From Dyadobacter soli (GTDB taxonomy: Bacteria > Bacteroidota > Bacteroidia > Cytophagales > Spirosomataceae): a stretch of 64,000 bases of DNA. The DNA is taken from positions 124,001-188,000 of the forward strand of contig NZ_FNAN01000003.1 of NCBI RefSeq assembly GCF_900101885.1, given 5' to 3'. The position numbers were made by a program, and so were the translations under genes. This document shows, piece after piece, positions 16,510 to 26,400 of the stretch (position 1 is its first letter; every line of letters starts with the position of its first letter). A model generated the notes under the pieces. That model ran no database searches and was not told the DNA's origin. It saw only the letters and a list, made by a program, of their open reading frames with translations.

Positions 16510-17173
16510 CATTTTGAGCTGTGTGCCGAGCCTGCTCGACAGTTTCTTCGCGCATTCGATCCTGAAAAGGGCGCAGCAAGCCAATCACGTGGAAGTGGTA
16601 ATCCACGATATTCGCGATTATTCTGTCAACAAACACCGCACAATCGACGATTACGCATTTGGTGGTGGTGCTGGAATGGTGTTGCAAATCGAACCGATTG
16701 CCCGTTGCATTCGTGCATTGCAGGCCGAACGTGAATACGACGAGATCATCTACCTCACGCCCGACGGCGAGCAAATGCGCCAGCCGATGGTAAACCAGCT
16801 TTCATTAAAAGGTAACCTGATGATGCTTTGCGGGCATTACAAGGGCGTAGATCAGCGCGTGCGCGACCTGTTCGTGACAAAGGAAATCAGTATTGGAGAC
16901 TACGTGCTTTCGGGAGGTGAACTCGCCGCAGCCGTGCTTGCAGATGCCATTATCCGCCTTATTCCGGGGGTTTTGAATGACGAAACTTCCGCATTGACGG
17001 ACTCGTTTCAGGATAACCTCCTGGCCCCGCCGGTATATTCCCGACCAGCCGATTTCGAAGGCCATAAAGTGCCCGAAATCCTGATGTCGGGGCACGAGGC
17101 GAAGATTGAGGAGTGGCGTTACGAGCAGTCGCTCAAAAGAACGAAAGAAAGAAGGCCGGACCTGTTGCAATAG
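16499..17173 (+). CDS. trmD: tRNA (guanine37-N1)-methyltransferase TrmD
   Basis: Methylates G37 next to the anticodon using SAM and prevents +1 frameshifting. About 224 residues from the second of two adjacent ATGs ([17 protein letters not shown]), overlapping the rimM stop; upstream in-frame ATGs exist at 16475 and 16496. Trefoil-knot SPOUT motifs are clear: [35 protein letters not shown], and [16 protein letters not shown]. Dimeric cytoplasmic enzyme. The end of the gene contains one arm of a GGCCGG-type inverted repeat completed at 17181-17187. Confidence 0.96.
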   Translation: MRIDILSCVPSLLDSFFAHSILKRAQQANHVEVVIHDIRDYSVNKHRTIDDYAFGGGAGMVLQIEPIARCIRALQAEREYDEIIYLTPDGEQMRQPMVNQLSLKGNLMMLCGHYKGVDQRVRDLFVTKEISIGDYVLSGGELAAAVLADAIIRLIPGVLNDETSALTDSFQDNLLAPPVYSRPADFEGHKVPEILMSGHEAKIEEWRYEQSLKRTKERRPDLLQ

Positions 17174-17216
17174 CAATAGGCCGGCCTCATAGTATCTGCA
17201 TTTAGCTTTTGTAACC

Positions 17217-17660
17217 TTAAAAATCGAGGTTACAGTTGATCCATTCATTATCGAAATTGGTGCCATACTTGCGGTAGAAATTCACCGCAGACGTATTCCA
17301 GTCGAGCACCTGCCACATCATTCCCGTACAGCCTACATTTTTCGCAGCTATTACCGTGGCGTCGAAAAGGATTTTGCCGATGCCATTGCCCCGCATCGAT
17401 TCGGTAACGATGATATCCTCCATGTAAAGCCGCTTTCCTTTCCAGGTAGAGTAGCGGTAGTAGTACAAACAAAGCCCGATGATCTTGGAATCCACTTCGG
17501 CAACGAAAAAATCGAAGAGCTTTTCGTTGTAATCGCGGGTCATTTTGTCAACATTATTGGTTACCTGGTTCAGGGCCCGTTCGTAAATCGCAAGCTCTTT
17601 CACCAATTCAAAAATTGCGGGTATATCCTCTGCTGTGCCCTGCCTGGTCGAAATATTCAT
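17217..17660 (-). CDS. GNAT-family N-acetyltransferase (SSAT-like)
   Basis: A 147-residue acetyl-CoA-dependent transferase. N-terminus ISTRQGTAEDIPAIFELVKELAIYE, central beta-4 strand KRLYMEDIIVTESMRGNGIGKILF containing the RGNGIG acetyl-CoA pyrophosphate loop, and C-terminal DWNTSAVNFYRKYG. The arrangement resembles diamine/spermidine N-acetyltransferases, so a polyamine or diamino substrate is possible but unproven. Convergent with trmD and 51 nt downstream of the RluA-type gene on the same strand. Confidence 0.85.
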   Translation of the reverse strand: MNISTRQGTAEDIPAIFELVKELAIYERALNQVTNNVDKMTRDYNEKLFDFFVAEVDSKIIGLCLYYYRYSTWKGKRLYMEDIIVTESMRGNGIGKILFDATVIAAKNVGCTGMMWQVLDWNTSAVNFYRKYGTNFDNEWINCNLDF

Positions 17661-17711
17661 GATAAACGGTTTATTGATTAGAAAGGTTAAGAATCGAGAA
17701 TATACTATTTC

Positions 17712-18743
17712 CTACTGAGAGTTCACATAGTTTTCCCACTTTTCAAGGATCGCCCGGAAATTTTCAGGTAATTCGGTTTCGAACTGGATCCATTGCCGGG
17801 TGGTAGGGTGGATAAAACCGAGTGATTTGGCATGCAGCGCCTGCCCGGGAATGAGGCTGAAACCCTTTTCGACCATTGCCTTATAACTGCCGCTCGAAAC
17901 GCCCCGCAGGATTTTGTCGCCTCCGTACATCGGATCGTTGAAGATCGGGTGCCCGATGTGCTTCATATGCGCGCGTATCTGGTGCGTGCGGCCGGTTTCG
18001 AGGTTACACTTAATCATCGAAACATAGCGCATTGGCTTAATCACCTCGTAATGCGTGACCGCGTGTTTGCCCTGGCTGCCATCCACGTACACGTCCATCA
18101 CGCGCCTGTCGCGTACGCTGCGCCCGATGTGGCCGGTAACGGTACCCTTGTCGACTTTGGGTTCACCCCATATTAATGCGTGATAGGTACGTTCTATTGA
18201 ATGATCGGCGAACTGGCTGGCGAGGAAAGTCATGGCAAATTCGGTTTTTGCGATCACGAGCAGGCCGGAGGTGTCTTTATCGATGCGGTGCACCAGCCCC
18301 GGGCGGCCCTCGCCATTGCGGCCGGTAGGGAGCTGTTGGAAATGGTACACGAGCGCATTGATCAATGTGCCCGTCCAGTTGCCATACGCCGGGTGCACGA
18401 CCATTCCTGCCGGCTTATTGACAATCATTAATACATCGTCTTCATAGACAATATTAATCGGAATGTCCTCCGGAATGATTTCGGTATCGCGTGGCGGCTC
18501 GGGCAGCGAAAGCGTGATCACATCCAACGGCTTGACCTTATAGCTGGCCTTCGTTGGCTGGCCGTTGACCTTTACGGCCTCCGCTTCAATGCCGTTTTGT
18601 ATTTTTGTCCTGGAAGCGTTGGCAACATGAAGATTCAGGAATTTATCGAGCCGCATCAGGCTTTGACCTTTGTCGGCGACAATGCGGTAATGTTCAAATA
18701 AATCATCCTCTTCGGAGGCAATATCAACAAGTTCTACGGACAT
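17712..18743 (-). CDS. RluA-family pseudouridine synthase (RluD-like)
   Basis: Isomerises uridine to pseudouridine in rRNA. About 343 residues from the ATG at 18743 (MSVELVDIASEEDD); longer starts would run into the divergent gene. An S4 RNA-binding domain (SLMRLDKFLNLHVANASRTKIQNGI) is followed by the catalytic domain with HRIDKDTSGLLVIAKT, whose Asp is the catalytic residue, and ETGRTHQIRAHMKHIGHPI. S4 plus this layout matches RluD, which modifies 23S helix 69, but RluC cannot be excluded. Confidence 0.9.
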   Translation of the reverse strand: MSVELVDIASEEDDLFEHYRIVADKGQSLMRLDKFLNLHVANASRTKIQNGIEAEAVKVNGQPTKASYKVKPLDVITLSLPEPPRDTEIIPEDIPINIVYEDDVLMIVNKPAGMVVHPAYGNWTGTLINALVYHFQQLPTGRNGEGRPGLVHRIDKDTSGLLVIAKTEFAMTFLASQFADHSIERTYHALIWGEPKVDKGTVTGHIGRSVRDRRVMDVYVDGSQGKHAVTHYEVIKPMRYVSMIKCNLETGRTHQIRAHMKHIGHPIFNDPMYGGDKILRGVSSGSYKAMVEKGFSLIPGQALHAKSLGFIHPTTRQWIQFETELPENFRAILEKWENYVNSQ

Positions 18744-18781
18744 TCTTTTTGGATTAACTATCAACAAAATTACCAAAATAA

Positions 18782-19678
18782 GTGGATTTACTGAGTTCGC
18801 AGATCCCCACACCCTTGCAGCGGCTTATGAATGCAGCTACTGAAAAGGCGGGCGTTGCATTGTACATCAAACGCGACGACCTCATTCACCCAACGGTTTC
18901 GGGCAATAAATGGCGGAAATTGAAATACAATTTGCTTGAAGCGAAAGCAAGAAGCGAAACGGCCGTTCTGACGTTTGGCGGTGCATATTCGAACCATTTA
19001 TACGCGACCGCCGCTGCCGGGAATGCATTGGGGCTGAAAACCATCGGCATTGTAAGAGGCCTCGAACTGGAAAATAAGGAGAATGCGACTTTGCAATTCT
19101 GCCGCGAACGGGGAATGCAATTGCATTTCGTGACGCGTGAAGAGTACCGGCAACGCAATTCGAAGGATTATCTCAAACACATTTCGAACCGCTTCGATAG
19201 GCCATACCTTATCCCGGAAGGAGGCACGACGGCACTTGCATTGAAAGGCGTCGCCGAAATGGTTTATGAAGTCAGGGATCAGTTGGGATCACTGCCCGAT
19301 TTTATTGCCACAGCAGTTGGAACAGGCGGCACTGCCGCCGGAATTCTATCCGCGGGTGCCAATGCGCTCGCATTCTCCGCATTGAAAGGGGGTGATTTTC
19401 TCCGGGATGACATTTCTGAGCTTCTCAATGAATGCAAAACGCCCGGAAATCTCGCATTGCTGACAGACTACCATTTTGGGGGTTATGCCAAATGGAATAA
19501 TGAGCTGCTGGCGTTCATGCAGGATTTCCGGGCGGAGTTCGGTATTCAGTTGGAGCAGGTGTATACTGCCAAAATGTTTTACGGGCTGTTTGACCTCATT
19601 CAAAAAGGCTATTTTAAAGCTGGGACAACCGTGGTAGCCGTACACACTGGCGGTTTACAGGGTCTGATCAGGGTGTAG
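18782..19678 (+). CDS. PLP-dependent D-cysteine desulfhydrase / ACC deaminase family enzyme
   Basis: A 298-residue fold-type II PLP enzyme. SGNKWRKLKYNL (about 40-51) contains the PLP-binding lysine, GGAYSNHLYATAAAG (about 66-80) the substrate loop and AVGTGGTAAG (about 180-189) the phosphate-binding glycine loop. D-cysteine desulfhydrase releases H2S, pyruvate and ammonia; ACC deaminase opens the cyclopropane ring. Sequence alone does not separate them, but most Bacteroidota members are not true ACC deaminases. The start is a GTG 38 nt from the divergent RluA-type gene. Its 3' end overlaps the antiporter gene on the other strand by 11 bases. Confidence 0.82.
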   Translation: MDLLSSQIPTPLQRLMNAATEKAGVALYIKRDDLIHPTVSGNKWRKLKYNLLEAKARSETAVLTFGGAYSNHLYATAAAGNALGLKTIGIVRGLELENKENATLQFCRERGMQLHFVTREEYRQRNSKDYLKHISNRFDRPYLIPEGGTTALALKGVAEMVYEVRDQLGSLPDFIATAVGTGGTAAGILSAGANALAFSALKGGDFLRDDISELLNECKTPGNLALLTDYHFGGYAKWNNELLAFMQDFRAEFGIQLEQVYTAKMFYGLFDLIQKGYFKAGTTVVAVHTGGLQGLIRV

Positions 19679-21941
19679 CTATCTCCACTTCCTCCTCATT
19701 ATTCGCTGGTTTGTTGGCCATGAATTCCTTGATAAGGTCGCGGTCACCCGCGATCCAGAGGACATCCTGAATTTCAATCACCATTGACGAATCCGGGTTA
19801 AGAATGCGCTCGCCATTTCGTTCCAGGCCTACGATCATGCCGTGGGTCATTTCACGGATGCCGCTGTCGCGGATCGTTTTGCCGCGAATGCCGTGTTGCG
19901 TTTTCACTTCCACGCGTTCGAGCACGATGCTGTCTTCATGTGCCATGTACACATCGCCATTCATACTTACCTCGATATGGCTTCGGAAAACGTCGAGCTG
20001 GTCGTCGGTACCGATTACCTCGATGCGGTCGCAGGGGTAGAGCACCTCGGTCGGGCGCGGGAGGTGAATGGTTTTGCTTCCCCTTTCGATGAGTACGACG
20101 TTAATGCCGAAAACTTCCCGGATTTTCAGTTCCTGCAAGCTTTTACCGATCAGGTTGGAATCCGGACTCACTTCCAGGAAAGCAAAGTGCGCGTCCCAGG
20201 GCAGGAGAATTCTTTTGGATTTTCCACTTCCTTCCAGTTGTCTTGCATTGAGGTTTTGCAGGAAACGGTCTTCGATTTTGTGGTAAAACTGCTGTAATCT
20301 CTGGTAAAAAATCGCCAGTCCGAGCACCATGATGCCGCCTGCCACGATAAATGAAATTTGTGTCGAGAAAAATGAGTTGAGCAGGAAGGCCATCAGCAGG
20401 ATAGCGATTACCACTCTTGAAAGTTCAAGCACCAGCAGCGGCCCACGGCTGTATTTCCGGCTGAGCCAGATCGACGAATACGCCTTTCGGTTGCCTCTTT
20501 TGAACACCAATGCCCATAAAAAGGGTGAGATTAGCAGGAACGTAATGCCAAAAAGCACCGAATTGGTGATGAAGTTTTCGGGCACGCGCGTGTGCAGCTG
20601 GTCCGCGAGCTGACGCGAAGATGCAAGGATGATCCCCACCACGACGACGGAGTTCAAAATCACGGTCTGCGCATAGGCTTTCAGGATTTCATTCCATTGC
20701 GTGGTTTGCGCGATCGTTTCTGTACTGGTGCTGTACCGATTGAGGTAATGCCGCCATTTTTCAGGCAAATGCTTGTTGAGCCACTCGTAGAGCGGTTCGG
20801 ATGCCTTCATCATGTAAGGTGTGGCAAATGTCGTGATCACCGAAACACCCACCGCGATCGGGTAGAGGAAGCCGCTCGTTACTTTCAGGGAAAGGCCAAG
20901 ATTGGCGATAATGAATGAAAATTCCCCGATTTGGGACAAACTCATACCTGATTGCAGCGACTTTTTCAAAGGCTGACCTGAAATGACAGCACCTAATGTG
21001 ACGAAAGTAGTTTTACCCAGCATTACAACCAGCACGAGAATAGCCGTCGGTACCGCATAATCCAGCAATAGGCCAGGATTGATCAGCATTCCCACCGAGA
21101 TAAAGAACACCGCACCGAAAAGGTCTTTCACCGGTTTGAGTAAATGCTCGATTTTTTCCGCATGCGTCGTTTCAGCCAAAATAGAGCCCATGATAAATGC
21201 GCCTAATGCAGCCGAGAATCCCGCTTTGGTGACCAGAAATACCATTCCGAAGCACAATGCAACGGAGGTGATAAGCACGCTTTCGTCGTTCATCAGATGC
21301 CGGTAGCGGCGCAGCAGGGTAGGGAAAACGAAAATGCCGCCCAGGAACCAGATGGTGAGAAAGAAGAAGAGTTTCAGGCTGGATTGGATTAATTCAAATC
21401 CTGCAAACTGCTGGCTTAGCGATAATGTGGAGAGCAACACCATCAGTAACACCGCGGTAAGGTCTTCGATAACCAGGATACCCATTACCACGCGGGTAAA
21501 TTTCTGCGTTTTCAGGCCAAGCTCGTCGAATGCACGGAAAATAATGGTTGTAGATGAAATGGCGATGATACCACCGAGAAAAAGACTGTCGGTTTTGCTC
21601 CAACCCAGTAACTGGCCGGTTAGGAAGCCAGTTCCAAGCATCATCGATACTTCAAACAAACCGGTAATGGCAGCGGTATTACCAACCTTGACCAGCTTTT
21701 TGAAACTAAACTCCAAACCCAGGTTGAAAAGCAGGAATATCACCCCGATCTCGGCCCATATTTCAATGGTTTTGATGTCGGTAATGGTGGGAAACAAGTG
21801 GAAATTAGGCCCTACAAGTAACCCGGCCAAAATGTAACCCAGCACAATAGGCTGCTTCAATTTCTTGAAGATTACGGTAATAATACCGGCCATTGTGAGA
21901 ATGAGCGACAGGTCTATGATTAGTTGTGGAACGTGAGTCAT
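19668..21941 (-). CDS. CPA2-type cation:proton antiporter with TrkA-C domain (KefB-like)
   Basis: About 757 residues from the ATG at 21941 (MTHVPQLIIDLSLILTMAG); a further in-frame ATG is 39 bases upstream. Residues about 1-390 are the Na+/H+ exchanger domain with some 12 helices (KQPIVLGYILAGLLVGPN, GVIFLLFNLGLEFSFKKL). A second membrane section with about four helices follows (about 425-560), and the C-terminus is a cytoplasmic TrkA-C/RCK-type domain (LKIREVFGINVVLIERGSKTIHLPRPTEVL) plus another regulatory module. No complete TrkA-N nucleotide-binding domain is seen. Likely K+ or Na+ efflux for pH or osmotic control. Confidence 0.86.
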   Translation of the reverse strand: MTHVPQLIIDLSLILTMAGIITVIFKKLKQPIVLGYILAGLLVGPNFHLFPTITDIKTIEIWAEIGVIFLLFNLGLEFSFKKLVKVGNTAAITGLFEVSMMLGTGFLTGQLLGWSKTDSLFLGGIIAISSTTIIFRAFDELGLKTQKFTRVVMGILVIEDLTAVLLMVLLSTLSLSQQFAGFELIQSSLKLFFFLTIWFLGGIFVFPTLLRRYRHLMNDESVLITSVALCFGMVFLVTKAGFSAALGAFIMGSILAETTHAEKIEHLLKPVKDLFGAVFFISVGMLINPGLLLDYAVPTAILVLVVMLGKTTFVTLGAVISGQPLKKSLQSGMSLSQIGEFSFIIANLGLSLKVTSGFLYPIAVGVSVITTFATPYMMKASEPLYEWLNKHLPEKWRHYLNRYSTSTETIAQTTQWNEILKAYAQTVILNSVVVVGIILASSRQLADQLHTRVPENFITNSVLFGITFLLISPFLWALVFKRGNRKAYSSIWLSRKYSRGPLLVLELSRVVIAILLMAFLLNSFFSTQISFIVAGGIMVLGLAIFYQRLQQFYHKIEDRFLQNLNARQLEGSGKSKRILLPWDAHFAFLEVSPDSNLIGKSLQELKIREVFGINVVLIERGSKTIHLPRPTEVLYPCDRIEVIGTDDQLDVFRSHIEVSMNGDVYMAHEDSIVLERVEVKTQHGIRGKTIRDSGIREMTHGMIVGLERNGERILNPDSSMVIEIQDVLWIAGDRDLIKEFMANKPANNEEEVEIATP

Positions 21942-21984
21942 GAAGGGTGGATCGTTGATGGAAAAATTTACTAAGATCAATAAA

Positions 21985-22018
21985 ATACAAAAAGCCTTCG
22001 ACGAATCAAAGGCTTTCT
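21985..22018 (-). terminator. Intrinsic terminator after sufB
   Basis: On the minus strand AAAGCCTTT and AAGGCTTT form an 8-bp stem (22009-22016 with 21991-21998), followed by a T-rich tail (TTTTTGTATTTT). It lies 25 nt past the sufB stop. Confidence 0.75.
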
Positions 22019-22040
22019 GCGTTTTATCTTATTTGAAATT

Positions 22041-23486
22041 TTAACCTACGCTTCCTTCCAGGCTGATTTCCAGGAGTTTCTGCGCTTCAACGGCAAATTC
22101 CATCGGAAGCTGATTTAATACTTCTTTAGCATACCCATTCACGATCAATGCAACCGCTTGTTCCGTTGGGATACCGCGTTGGTTGCAGTAGAAAAGAATG
22201 TCTTCTCCGATCTTCGAAGTAGTAGCTTCGTGCTCTACGGTTGCCGACGGGTTGTTTACTTCAATGTAAGGGAAAGTGTGCGCGCCGCATTTGTCGCCAA
22301 GCAACAGGGAGTCGCATTGCGAGAAGTTACGTGCTTTCTCAGCCTTTTTAAATACCTGTACCAACCCGCGGTAAGAATTCTGGCTCTTTCCGGCCGAAAT
22401 ACCTTTGGAAACGATCCGGCTTTTCGTGTTTTTACCGATGTGGATCATTTTTGTGCCGGTATCGGCTTGCTGCATGTTGTTGGTTACAGCCACCGAGTAA
22501 AATTCACCGATCGAGTTGTCGCCTTTCAGGATTACAGAAGGATATTTCCAGGTAATCGCCGAGCCGGTTTCAACTTGCGTCCAAGAGATTTTGGAGTTAG
22601 GGCCGTCGCAAAGGCCGCGTTTCGTTACGAAGTTGTAAATACCGCCTTTTCCGTCCTTATCGCCAGGGTACCAGTTCTGTACGGTCGAGTATTTTACATT
22701 TGCATTGTCGTGTGCGAAAATTTCAACGACCGCAGCGTGCAGCTGGTTTTCGTCACGCATAGGAGCAGTACAACCTTCGAGGTAGCTCACATGGCTGTCT
22801 TCGTCGCCAATGATCAGCGTTCTTTCAAACTGACCTGTCCCTGCGGCATTGATACGGAAGTAGGTCGAAAGCTCCATCGGGCAGCGAACGCCCTTCGGAA
22901 TATATACAAATGATCCATCGGAGAAAACGGCCGAGTTCAGGGCCGCGTAGTAGTTATCCTTTGGCGGAACTACCGAGCCCAGGTATTTCTTCACCAGCTC
23001 CGGATGCTCACGGATCGCCTCGCTGATCGAGCAGAAAATGATGCCTTTTTCTTTGAGCGTGTCTTTGAAAGTCGTGAAAACCGATTCGGAGTCCATTACC
23101 GCGTCGACCGCAATGCCGGAAATCCTTTTCTGCTCGTTCAAAGAAATCCCCAGCCTTTCAAAAGTGTTACGCAGCTCGGGATCGATGTCGTCGATGCTCT
23201 CGACCGCCTTCTTTTTCTTCGGCGCCGAGTAATATTTGATAGCCTGGAATTCGATGGGCGGGTAATGCACGTTCGGCCATTTAGGCTCCTCCATGGTAAG
23301 CCACAAATGGTACGCTTTCAGGCGCCATTGCAGCATCCACTCGGGTTCGTTCTTTTTGGCAGAGATGAACCTGACGATATCGTCATTAAGGCCCGCGGGA
23401 GCCTCATCTGCCTCAATATCAGTTACAAAGCCGTATTTGTATTCCGAACTGGTGATTTCCTCCAACAATTCTTCTTCTTTGCTCAT
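22041..23486 (-). CDS. sufB: Fe-S cluster assembly scaffold protein SufB
   Basis: Core subunit of the SufBCD scaffold that builds Fe-S clusters. The 481 residues show the SufB pattern: YYSAPKKKK near the N-terminus, [31 protein letters not shown] in the beta-helix (limited here to its signature segments), the Cys in EGCTAP, and [28 protein letters not shown] at the C-terminus. No sufC or sufD is adjacent on the left; the gene stands alone between a terminator and the heptose epimerase. Essentially certain family call. Confidence 0.96.
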   Translation of the reverse strand: MSKEEELLEEITSSEYKYGFVTDIEADEAPAGLNDDIVRFISAKKNEPEWMLQWRLKAYHLWLTMEEPKWPNVHYPPIEFQAIKYYSAPKKKKAVESIDDIDPELRNTFERLGISLNEQKRISGIAVDAVMDSESVFTTFKDTLKEKGIIFCSISEAIREHPELVKKYLGSVVPPKDNYYAALNSAVFSDGSFVYIPKGVRCPMELSTYFRINAAGTGQFERTLIIGDEDSHVSYLEGCTAPMRDENQLHAAVVEIFAHDNANVKYSTVQNWYPGDKDGKGGIYNFVTKRGLCDGPNSKISWTQVETGSAITWKYPSVILKGDNSIGEFYSVAVTNNMQQADTGTKMIHIGKNTKSRIVSKGISAGKSQNSYRGLVQVFKKAEKARNFSQCDSLLLGDKCGAHTFPYIEVNNPSATVEHEATTSKIGEDILFYCNQRGIPTEQAVALIVNGYAKEVLNQLPMEFAVEAQKLLEISLEGSVG

Positions 23487-23559
23487 AGTCGTAATAATGT
23501 CACACTCTGGTTGGTATCATGCTAACACAGAGAAGTGGGATTGAGTTTATTCAGAGGGT

Positions 23560-23567
23560 CAAAAATA
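23560..23567 (-). promoter_or_regulatory. Predicted -7 element of sufB
   Basis: The minus strand reads TATTTTTG, a perfect TAnnTTTG match, about 75 nt before the sufB ATG. No -33 box was found. Confidence 0.4.
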
Positions 23568-23614
23568 CGGAAAATTGTGGAGATTCCGGCAGTAGGAGGC
23601 CGAAATAGGTGAAA

Positions 23615-23642
23615 ACAAAAAAGACCCGCCGGGGCAGGTCTC
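23615..23642 (-). terminator. Intrinsic terminator after hldD
   Basis: The minus strand reads AGACCTGC-CCCG-GCGGGTCT followed by TTTTTTG, a G+C-rich 8-bp stem with one T-G pair and a T-run, 27 nt past the epimerase stop. Confidence 0.85.
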
Positions 23643-23668
23643 TTCGTTATTTTAGTGATATAAATGCC

Positions 23669-24634
23669 TTATAAATAGGTAGTTGAAGACAGGTAATTCT
23701 TAACATAATCGTCGATACCTTCTTCCAGCGTGCTGAACGGACGGGTGTATCCGACGGAGCGCAGCTTGCTCATATTGGCCTGCGTGAAATACTGGTACTT
23801 GTCGCGAATGTCGGCCGGAGTATCGATAAACGAAATGTCCGGCGTTTTGTCCATTGCGTGGAAAGTGTTCGTAACCAGGTCTTTGAATGTACGTGCTTTG
23901 CCACTTCCCAGGTTGTAAATGCCCGAGTTTTTGCGGTGGTGCATGAAGAAAATGCAGACGTCGATCAGGTCTTTTACGTAAATAAAATCACGCATTTGCT
24001 CACCGTCCTTGAAATCGGGATTATGGGAGCGGAAAAGTTTCATTTTCTCGGTCGCCTTAATCTGGTTAAAGGCATGGAAAATCACTGATGCCATGCGGCC
24101 TTTGTGGTATTCATTTGGCCCGTATACATTGAAAAACTTCAACCCAGCCCAGAAAAACGGTTTTTTCTCCTGTGCCAATGCCCATTTATCGAACTCGTTT
24201 TTGGAATCACCATAAGGATTAAGTGGCTTCAACTGCCCGATCGTCGATTCGTTATCATCGTACCCGTGCTCGCCCAGCCCGTACGTAGCCGCGGACGACG
24301 CGTACACGAGGGGAATCTGGTAAGCCACGCATTTCTCCCAAATGCCTTTGGAATAGTTTACATTCAGTTCATCAAAAATTTCCTTGTCGAACTCCGTCGT
24401 GTCGGTACGTGCGCCGATATGGAAAATGAATTCCACGTCGCGGTTATTCGTATCCAGCCATTCGAAAAGTGCATTTCTTTCTACTTTTTCCTTGATAGTT
24501 TTTCCTTCGAGGTTTTCAGCTTTCTCGATTTTGGAAAAATCATCCACTGCAATAATGTTTTTAAAGCCGTCCTGATTGAGGCGGCTGATAAGCCCGCTGC
24601 CAATAAAGCCGGCTGCTCCTGTTACGATAATCAT
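23669..24634 (-). CDS. hldD: ADP-L-glycero-D-manno-heptose 6-epimerase
   Basis: Extended SDR enzyme that epimerises ADP-heptose at C6 for the lipopolysaccharide inner core; cytoplasmic, NADP-dependent. The 321 residues contain the Rossmann motif MIIVTGAAGFIGSGL, IFHIGARTDTTE, catalytic YASSAATYG and YGDSKNEFD, and FFNVYGPNEYHKGRMASV, all HldD (RfaD) signatures. Neighbouring lpxB shows a loose grouping of lipid A/LPS genes here, although on the opposite strand. Confidence 0.95.
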   Translation of the reverse strand: MIIVTGAAGFIGSGLISRLNQDGFKNIIAVDDFSKIEKAENLEGKTIKEKVERNALFEWLDTNNRDVEFIFHIGARTDTTEFDKEIFDELNVNYSKGIWEKCVAYQIPLVYASSAATYGLGEHGYDDNESTIGQLKPLNPYGDSKNEFDKWALAQEKKPFFWAGLKFFNVYGPNEYHKGRMASVIFHAFNQIKATEKMKLFRSHNPDFKDGEQMRDFIYVKDLIDVCIFFMHHRKNSGIYNLGSGKARTFKDLVTNTFHAMDKTPDISFIDTPADIRDKYQYFTQANMSKLRSVGYTRPFSTLEEGIDDYVKNYLSSTTYL

Positions 24635-24773
24635 CGAGATTATATGTTAAACGGTAAAAAGAATGCCAGATAAGAGCACCGGAACGCGCCGATCTACTCT
24701 TAAATTTTAAGTGTGAAATAGGATTTTTTTTAGTTATCCTCTTGTTAACAAACAAAACTACGGATACAAGGTG

Positions 24774-24781
24774 TAATTTTG
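24774..24781 (+). promoter_or_regulatory. Predicted -7 element of the queD-lpxB unit
   Basis: TAATTTTG matches the -7 consensus and lies about 31 nt before the queD ATG. No good -33 box. Confidence 0.45.
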
Positions 24782-24811
24782 CGCCAGAATTATCAAGTGG
24801 CAGGAAGTTTT

Positions 24812-25231
24812 ATGATTTACGTAACAAGAAAAGAGCATTTCAATGCGGCGCACCGGCTTTACAACCCGGCGTGGAGTGACGAGAAAAACCAGGAAGTATT
24901 TGGCCCTTGTGCCAACAACAACTGGCACGGGCATAATTTTGAGCTGATTGTTACGGTAAAAGGCAAGCCGGACCCTGATACCGGCTTCGTGATCGACCTG
25001 AAAGTGCTGGGGGATATTGTGAAGCAGGAGATCGTGGACAAGGTGGATCACAAGAACCTGAACCTCGACGTGGATTTCATGCAAGGTAAAATGGCTTCCT
25101 GCGAAATATTTGTCATGGAAATCTGGAACATCCTCGAACCGGCCATCGCACAGGCCGCGCCGAATGCGAAACTGCACTATATCAAGCTCGTAGAAACGCC
25201 TAAGAATTTTGTGGAGTATTATGGTGAATAG
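24812..25231 (+). CDS. queD: 6-pyruvoyl-tetrahydropterin synthase family protein (QueD-like)
   Basis: About 139 residues from the ATG at 24812 (MIYVTRKEHFNAAHRLY). The zinc ligands are the His in FNAAH and the pair in NNWHGHNF, and the catalytic Cys precedes them in FGPCANNN. DHKNLNLDV and SCEIFVMEIW complete the family pattern. QueD converts dihydroneopterin triphosphate to 6-carboxytetrahydropterin for queuosine; the alternative is a pterin-making PTPS. The insert PAWSDEKNQEV is a little longer than in E. coli QueD. Followed 60 nt later by lpxB. Confidence 0.85.
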   Translation: MIYVTRKEHFNAAHRLYNPAWSDEKNQEVFGPCANNNWHGHNFELIVTVKGKPDPDTGFVIDLKVLGDIVKQEIVDKVDHKNLNLDVDFMQGKMASCEIFVMEIWNILEPAIAQAAPNAKLHYIKLVETPKNFVEYYGE

Positions 25232-25255
25232 GGTGATTGTTGACTGCCAAGCTTT

Positions 25256-25290
25256 GACCGCCGACCGCCGACCAACGACCGCCGATCACT
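25256..25290 (+). repeat. 7-bp GACCGCC array directly before lpxB
   Basis: Units in exact 7-bp register: GACCGCC (25256), GACCGCC (25263), GACCAAC (25270), GACCGCC (25277), then GATCACT (25284-25290). The lpxB ATG follows after one T, so the repeat occupies the place of a ribosome-binding site. Confidence 0.8.
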
Positions 25291-25291
25291 T

Positions 25292-26398
25292 ATGAGATAT
25301 TACATCATCGCCGGCGAGCGCTCGGGGGATCTGCATGGTTCCAATTTGATTAAAGGGATCAGGGCCAATGATCCTTCGGCGGAATTTCGTGGGTGGGGTG
25401 GTGATATGATGGAGGCAGAGGGAATGCAGCTGGTGACGCATTACAAGGATACGGCATTCATGGGGTTTCTGGAAGTGGTCATGAACCTCCGCACAATCAC
25501 CGGTTTTCTCAAAAAATGCAAGGCCGACATTCTCGAATACCAGCCCGACGCATTGATACTGATCGACTATCCCGGTTTCAACCTGCGCATTGCTTCGTTT
25601 GCGAAGTCGAAAGGCCTCAAAGTCTTCTACTACATTTCACCGAAAGTGTGGGCATGGAAACAGAAGCGCGCCTGGAAGATCAAGGCCAATGTGGATCATA
25701 TGTTCGTGATCTTCCCGTTCGAAATCGATTTTTATAAAAAATACGACTACAAGGTCGACTACGTGGGTAACCCGCTCATGGACGCCATTGCGGCATTTCG
25801 CCCCGATCCCGACTTCCGCCGAAACCATAACCTCGATGACCGCCCAATTATCGCATTACTTCCCGGCAGCAGAAAGCAGGAAATCATCGGCATGCTCGAT
25901 ACCATGCTTACTACCCAAAAGCATTTTCCCCATTACCAATATGTGATCGCCGGCGTCAAGAATTTGCCTTCCGCATTGTACGATCAATACTTATCCAGCG
26001 GTAAAGCAACCATCGTTTACGAAAGCACTTACGACCTGCTTTCCGTCGCCGATGCCGCATTGGTAACTTCCGGCACAGCTACTTTGGAAACCGCATTGTT
26101 GAAAGTGCCGGAAGTAGTTTGCTATCGGACCAGCGCCATTTCCTACGCATTAGCCAAGCGCCTGATCCGCATTCCGTTTATTTCTTTAGTGAATTTGATT
26201 TTGGAAAAAGAAGCGGTGCGGGAATTGATCCAGGATGAGTTGAATGAGGAAAATCTCGTTTCGGAATTGCGTCGCATTCTTCCCGGTGGTGATAAGAATG
26301 TGCAGCAAATGCAAGATTATGAGCTACTTGCAGAGCTTGTGGGCGGGGCGGGAGCTTCGGAGCGGACTGGGGGATTGATTGTGAAATATCTTCAATAA
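25292..26398 (+). CDS. lpxB: Lipid-A-disaccharide synthase LpxB
   Basis: GT19 glycosyltransferase that condenses UDP-diacylglucosamine with lipid X in lipid A synthesis; peripheral on the inner membrane. The 368 residues begin MRYYIIAGERSGDLHGSNL and contain FMGFLEVV, LIDYPGFNLRIA, YYISPKVWAWKQKR, the pivotal YVGNPLMD, ALLPGSRKQEI and LVTSGTATLETAL, all LpxB signatures. Convergent with the toxin gene, only 2 nt apart. The upstream leader holds a GACCGCC tandem repeat. Confidence 0.95.
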   Translation: MRYYIIAGERSGDLHGSNLIKGIRANDPSAEFRGWGGDMMEAEGMQLVTHYKDTAFMGFLEVVMNLRTITGFLKKCKADILEYQPDALILIDYPGFNLRIASFAKSKGLKVFYYISPKVWAWKQKRAWKIKANVDHMFVIFPFEIDFYKKYDYKVDYVGNPLMDAIAAFRPDPDFRRNHNLDDRPIIALLPGSRKQEIIGMLDTMLTTQKHFPHYQYVIAGVKNLPSALYDQYLSSGKATIVYESTYDLLSVADAALVTSGTATLETALLKVPEVVCYRTSAISYALAKRLIRIPFISLVNLILEKEAVRELIQDELNEENLVSELRRILPGGDKNVQQMQDYELLAELVGGAGASERTGGLIVKYLQ

Positions 26399-26400
26399 GT